A program made the translations under genes and the position numbers. A stretch of DNA of 8,366 nt from Melioribacteraceae bacterium (GTDB taxonomy: Bacteria > Bacteroidota > Ignavibacteria > Ignavibacteriales > Melioribacteraceae): NCBI GenBank assembly GCA_015486905.1, contig WFQV01000238.1:1-8366 (forward strand), in the 5' to 3' direction. The notes under the pieces were generated by a model. The model was not told the origin of the DNA. It made no database searches and saw only the letters and a list, made by a program, of their open reading frames with translations. Positions 6,096 through 8,366 of the stretch are shown piece by piece; position 1 is the first letter of the stretch; the number at the start of each line of letters is the position of its first letter.

Positions 6096-6258
6096 TTAAT
6101 GAAATGTCGCTCATGTAGAGCTTTGTTAAAATCATTTTGTACGCTTTGTTTTTCGGTAATCCGTAACAAGTCTCAACCTTAACCTCAACCTCTAAGCAAA
6201 AAATAAAAGAACAATCATCCATCCTGTCGCGACGAATCCCGCAAAAATGCGGTGTAAA

Positions 6259-6275
6259 CCTCGCAGAATGCGAGG
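6259..6275. repeat. Conserved CGCATTCTGCG hairpin in copy 3 (inverted)
   Basis: CCTCGC-AGAAT-GCGAGG is a 6-bp perfect stem. On the - strand the loop ATTCT is the same as in copies 1 and 2. The fourth stem pair from the loop is T-A here and C-G in copy 2, a compensatory change. A smaller hairpin, CCGCA/TGCGG, lies just before it at 6239-6252. Confidence 0.75.
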
Positions 6276-6525
6276 GAAGCAATTTGCCGGTTCAGTAAGT
6301 TAAGGCTAATCATTTGAACAGATCGTGTCCCCCTGAATATGCGCAGATTGCAAGCAATTTACGCTACAAAAATGCAACCCGTCACGGCGTAGCCTGAGCA
6401 TAGCGATGGCGAAGACGGACCTATCTAACTTCTTACCTCTTGCGTCTCGCATTAAACTATTTCTTATTTCTTGTTTCTTCTTTCTTATTTTTTTTATTTT
6501 TTACAATCGATTTTAAACTTGTACC

Positions 6526-6533
6526 ATCCCAAC
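6526..6533. repeat. Right target-site duplication ATCCCAAC
   Basis: Identical to 5948-5955 and directly abutting the TTTAAACTTGTACC end of copy 3. The following 131 bp up to the YitT gene are very AT-rich; I see no convincing promoter there. Confidence 0.85.
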
Positions 6534-6664
6534 TTATCGACAAACATTTTTAATTCTTTATTTTTTATTGCTGTAATTTCTTCTAAGAAAATTTTAATCT
6601 TAAATTTCGACTTCAAATATTTATTTTAAATCAATTTTTATTAAAAGAAGATTTTAACAATTTG

Positions 6665-7594
6665 ATGAAAAAGAAAATTAAAATTCATTTTTGGGATTAC
6701 GTAGCCATTACAATCGGTGCAATAATAATGGCGATTGGGATTGGGGTTTTCCTTGTGGATGCTAAGGTCGTCCCGGGCGGCGCAAGCGGTTTGGCAATGG
6801 CTATTCATTACCTCTCGGGTAATAAAATTCCCGTTGGACTGATGATATGGTTAATTAACGTTCCCCTTTACATTTGGGGGATCAAGGAGCTTGGCAAACG
6901 TTTTGGGGTAAGAACTTTCTACGGCTTTACCATTAGTTCGTTCTTCATTGATTTTTTTAGAGGAGATATTCCCGGCTTCTCACATTTACGCCTTCAGGAT
7001 TCCGCAGTCGTACAAAATTTAATGCACCAGGATTTTCTCTTTCTGGTTATTATCAGCGGAACGTTAGTAGGTGTAGGCGTGGGGATAATCTTTAAATTTA
7101 AAGGCACAACTGCCGGGTCGGATATTGTGGCGGCAATAATGCAAAAACATTACGGAATCAAACCTGGGCAGGCAATGATGATTACCGATTTCATTGTAAT
7201 TACTTTTGCCGGATTGGTAATTCATTTTGAACATCTATCGCCCGATAAGCCGGCTCTCATCCTTACTTTCTACGCATTCTTTCTGCTTTTCATTTCAACA
7301 AGAATAATCGATCTGATTATTGACGGATTCGATTATGCTCGAATGGCGACAATAATTTCCGAGAAAGCGGATGATATTTCCGAAATGATTATTAAAGATT
7401 TTAGCCGCGGCGCCACGGCACTGAAATCCCGCGGGCTCTACAAAAACATTGAGCGTGAAGTTATTGTTACCGTCGTAACGCTTAAGGAAGTCGGGCGCTT
7501 GACCGATGCGGTACAAGAAATTGACCCGGATGCCTTTGTTGTAATTTACAACGTCCACGAAGTTTTGGGCGAAGGCTTTAGAAGAAGAATTTAA
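6665..7594 (+). CDS. YitT-family membrane protein with C-terminal DUF2179 domain
   Basis: The product is 309 residues from the ATG at 6665. A TTG directly before it would add one residue; neither has a good ribosome site. The N-terminal two thirds contain about six membrane segments (roughly residues 12-32, 55-74, 84-98, 123-144, 170-189 and 197-219) with the family motifs KVVPGGASGLAMAI (35-48) and FKGTTAGSDIVA (146-157), typical of YitT. The cytosolic tail (about 221-305) is a DUF2179 domain: ATALKSRGLY, then strand-rich EVIVTVVTLKEVGRL and DPDAFVVIYNVHEVLGEGF. YitT proteins are widespread inner-membrane proteins of unknown or poorly defined transport function. This residue count uses the TTG-start numbering. 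The DUF971 gene follows 17 bases after the stop, probably on the same message. No terminator separates them. Confidence 0.93.
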   Translation: MKKKIKIHFWDYVAITIGAIIMAIGIGVFLVDAKVVPGGASGLAMAIHYLSGNKIPVGLMIWLINVPLYIWGIKELGKRFGVRTFYGFTISSFFIDFFRGDIPGFSHLRLQDSAVVQNLMHQDFLFLVIISGTLVGVGVGIIFKFKGTTAGSDIVAAIMQKHYGIKPGQAMMITDFIVITFAGLVIHFEHLSPDKPALILTFYAFFLLFISTRIIDLIIDGFDYARMATIISEKADDISEMIIKDFSRGATALKSRGLYKNIEREVIVTVVTLKEVGRLTDAVQEIDPDAFVVIYNVHEVLGEGFRRRI

Positions 7595-7611
7595 TTTTAA
7601 GGGAAAATCAA

Positions 7612-7977
7612 ATGAACAAACCGACAAAAATAAAATTAATTAATAAGGAAACATTAAGAATTGTATGGGATGACGGAGAGATTTACGATTACCCTGTAAA
7701 GTATTTGAGAGACGAATCCCCTGATGCTGCCAATAAAGGCGAATCAACACTGGGACAGCAGCCCGAGCAATTAAATAAAGGCGAAGACAAACCGGGTAAA
7801 TACGAAATTGAAAAAATAGAAATAGTTGGTGGCTACGCAATTAATATTTATTGGAAAGATGGTGTTTCCGACGGAATCTATTCCTACGAGCTTTTGAGAA
7901 AATGGGGAAAATATTTCAGCGTTGTTGAAAATCTTCACCAGGACTTTGAACACCACCACGAAGGAGGACACGAATAA
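7612..7977 (+). CDS. DUF971 (GBBH-like) domain protein with acidic insert and His-rich tail
   Basis: The 121-residue product matches the small DUF971 domain. Residues 4-33 (PTKIKLINKETLRIVWDDGE, then YDYPVKYLRDESPDA) give the first half, and YEIEKIEIVGGYAINIYWKDG followed by SDGIYSYELLRKWG (about 64-98) the second. The domain also forms the N-terminal part of gamma-butyrobetaine hydroxylase-like proteins and occurs alone in many bacteria. Its Cys-rich variants are thought to bind metal; here the CPCAxC-type motif reads SPDAAN, so no Cys cluster is present. A polar linker (about residues 40-63) separates the halves, and the protein ends HHHEGGHE, a possible metal-binding tail. AAGGG (7599-7603) sits eight bases before the ATG. 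The next gene starts within its stop codon (TAATG). Molecular function is unknown. Confidence 0.85.
   Translation: MNKPTKIKLINKETLRIVWDDGEIYDYPVKYLRDESPDAANKGESTLGQQPEQLNKGEDKPGKYEIEKIEIVGGYAINIYWKDGVSDGIYSYELLRKWGKYFSVVENLHQDFEHHHEGGHE
7961..7967 (+). promoter_or_regulatory. Strong Shine-Dalgarno site within the DUF971 tail
   Basis: AAGGAGG lies nine bases before the ATG at 7977 and is within the codons for the final GluGlyGly of the DUF971 protein. It is the strongest ribosome site in the window and confirms the start of the peptidase gene. Confidence 0.85.
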
Positions 7978-8366
7978 TGGAGTTCCCTGCAGAGCAAATT
8001 TTTGAGTCTTACGAAAAATTTCATGAAACAGAATTTCCCTCGTCAAAATTTAAACACAGTACAATTGAAAAGTTGGTTGGAAGAATTAAGCAAATAGGGA
8101 AATTTGAAACTCAAACTGCAGGTAAATCTTTTAAAGGCAAGAAAATCTATCTGATTAAATTCGGAGGGGGGAAGAAGAAAATTTTTCTCTGGTCACAGAT
8201 GCATGGGGATGAACCCACCGCAACAATGGCTATTTTCGATCTGTTGAATTTCTTTAACCGCAACGATGAGTTTAACGAGCTTAGAGAAATTGTAGAAAGA
8301 GAAGCCACAATTTACTTTCTTCCAATGCTTAACCCTGACGGAGCGGAACTTAATATCAGAAGGAAC
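7977..8366 (+). CDS. M14-family zinc carboxypeptidase, N-terminal part (cut by window)
   Basis: The first 130 codons are visible and the frame is open to the window end. The M14 zinc motif HxxE is at residues 76-79 (SQMHGDEPTATMA), and NPDGAELNIRRN (119-130) is the conserved substrate-binding Asn-Pro-Asp-Gly plus Arg stretch. The third zinc ligand His and the catalytic Glu lie beyond the window. Such enzymes remove C-terminal residues from peptides or cleave peptidoglycan-derived or acyl-amino-acid amides; substrate cannot be told from this part. There is no signal peptide, so it is probably cytosolic, unless the true start is elsewhere. Its ATG overlaps the DUF971 TAA by one base, with AAGGAGG nine bases upstream, indicating coupled translation with DUF971 and YitT. 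Confidence 0.9.
   Translation, partial: MEFPAEQIFESYEKFHETEFPSSKFKHSTIEKLVGRIKQIGKFETQTAGKSFKGKKIYLIKFGGGKKKIFLWSQMHGDEPTATMAIFDLLNFFNRNDEFNELREIVEREATIYFLPMLNPDGAELNIRRN

Larger units (their letters stand above)
5956..6525 (-). mobile_element. MITE-like element, copy 3 (570 bp, inverted, both ends)
   Basis: The ends are GGTACAAGTTTAAA (5956-5969) and TTTAAACTTGTACC (6512-6525), a perfect 14-bp terminal inverted repeat flanked by a perfect 8-bp direct repeat. Read on the - strand it aligns with copy 2: the first 57 bp including the shared 20-mer (6466-6485), a middle GTTGCATTTTTGTAGCGTAA-like segment, the CGCATTCTGCG hairpin, and AAATCGTGACAAAAC (complement of 5994-6008). It is about 275 bp longer than copy 2. 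Part of the excess comes from a repeated AAGCAATTT unit (6277-6285 and 6352-6360) with extra DNA between, and from a semi-palindromic CGTAGCC...GGCGAAG block near 6387-6415. GTTTTGTCACGATTTT (5994-6009) also has an inverted partner at 6035-6050 with 14 of 16 matches. No transposase or credible ORF lies within. Confidence 0.83.

Noticed and set aside
5789..6282. Two - strand open frames (126 and 71 codons) downstream of EF-G2
   Set aside because: They cross the terminator, the target-site repeat and copy 3, and show no protein-like pattern. They are better explained as repeat DNA.
6534..6664. Promoter for the YitT gene; TAAATTTC at 6601-6608 is one base from TAnnTTTG
   Set aside because: There is no TTG at the right distance upstream, and near matches are expected by chance in DNA this AT-rich.
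1..8366. tRNA, rRNA, CRISPR, phage or toxin-antitoxin genes
   Set aside because: I looked on both strands and saw no cloverleaf, rRNA core sequence, regular spacer array or matching small gene pair.

Overview
The window is AT-rich, compact bacterial DNA with nine protein genes, all on the + strand. The likely source is the Bacteroidota/Chlorobi (FCB) group, possibly an Ignavibacteria-like lineage. This rests on a near-perfect Bacteroidetes-type promoter (TTG about 20 bp before TAnnTTTG), weak or absent Shine-Dalgarno sites at some genes, and the gene types present. It is an inference; no marker gene here fixes the taxonomy.

Layout. Bases 1-390 are non-coding and hold the right-hand part of a dispersed hairpin-rich repeat. 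A promoter then drives a small secreted beta-rich protein (469-876). A maf nucleotide pyrophosphatase gene (929-1510) overlaps a flippase-like membrane protein gene (1507-2475) by ATGA. A second repeat copy (2481-2774) sits exactly at the flippase stop codon. Next come a YtxH-family protein (2896-3312), a DUF948 membrane coiled-coil protein (3314-3697) and an EF-G2-type translational GTPase (3736-5826), tightly spaced and closed by a clear intrinsic terminator. The next 800 bp have no credible gene and contain a third, inverted repeat copy (5956-6525). The window ends with a tightly packed trio: YitT/DUF2179 membrane protein (6665-7594), DUF971 protein (7612-7977) and an M14 zinc carboxypeptidase cut off by the window edge (7977 onward).

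The most interesting signal is in the non-coding DNA. The three spacers carry related copies of a MITE-like element with ends close to GGTACAAGTTTAAA. Two complete copies are each flanked by a perfect 8-bp direct repeat (TAAACATT; ATCCCAAC), as expected for target-site duplication. Their interiors are modular: a conserved CGCATTCTGCG hairpin and a second hairpin slot holding a different palindrome in each copy. No transposase is present, so any mobilisation would be in trans.

Functionally the genes are mostly housekeeping or stress-related: nucleotide-pool cleaning (Maf), envelope proteins (flippase-like, YtxH, DUF948, YitT), an auxiliary translation-factor paralogue and a peptidase. Close spacing suggests three transcription units after the first gene: maf-flippase, ytxH-DUF948-fusA2 and yitT-DUF971-M14.
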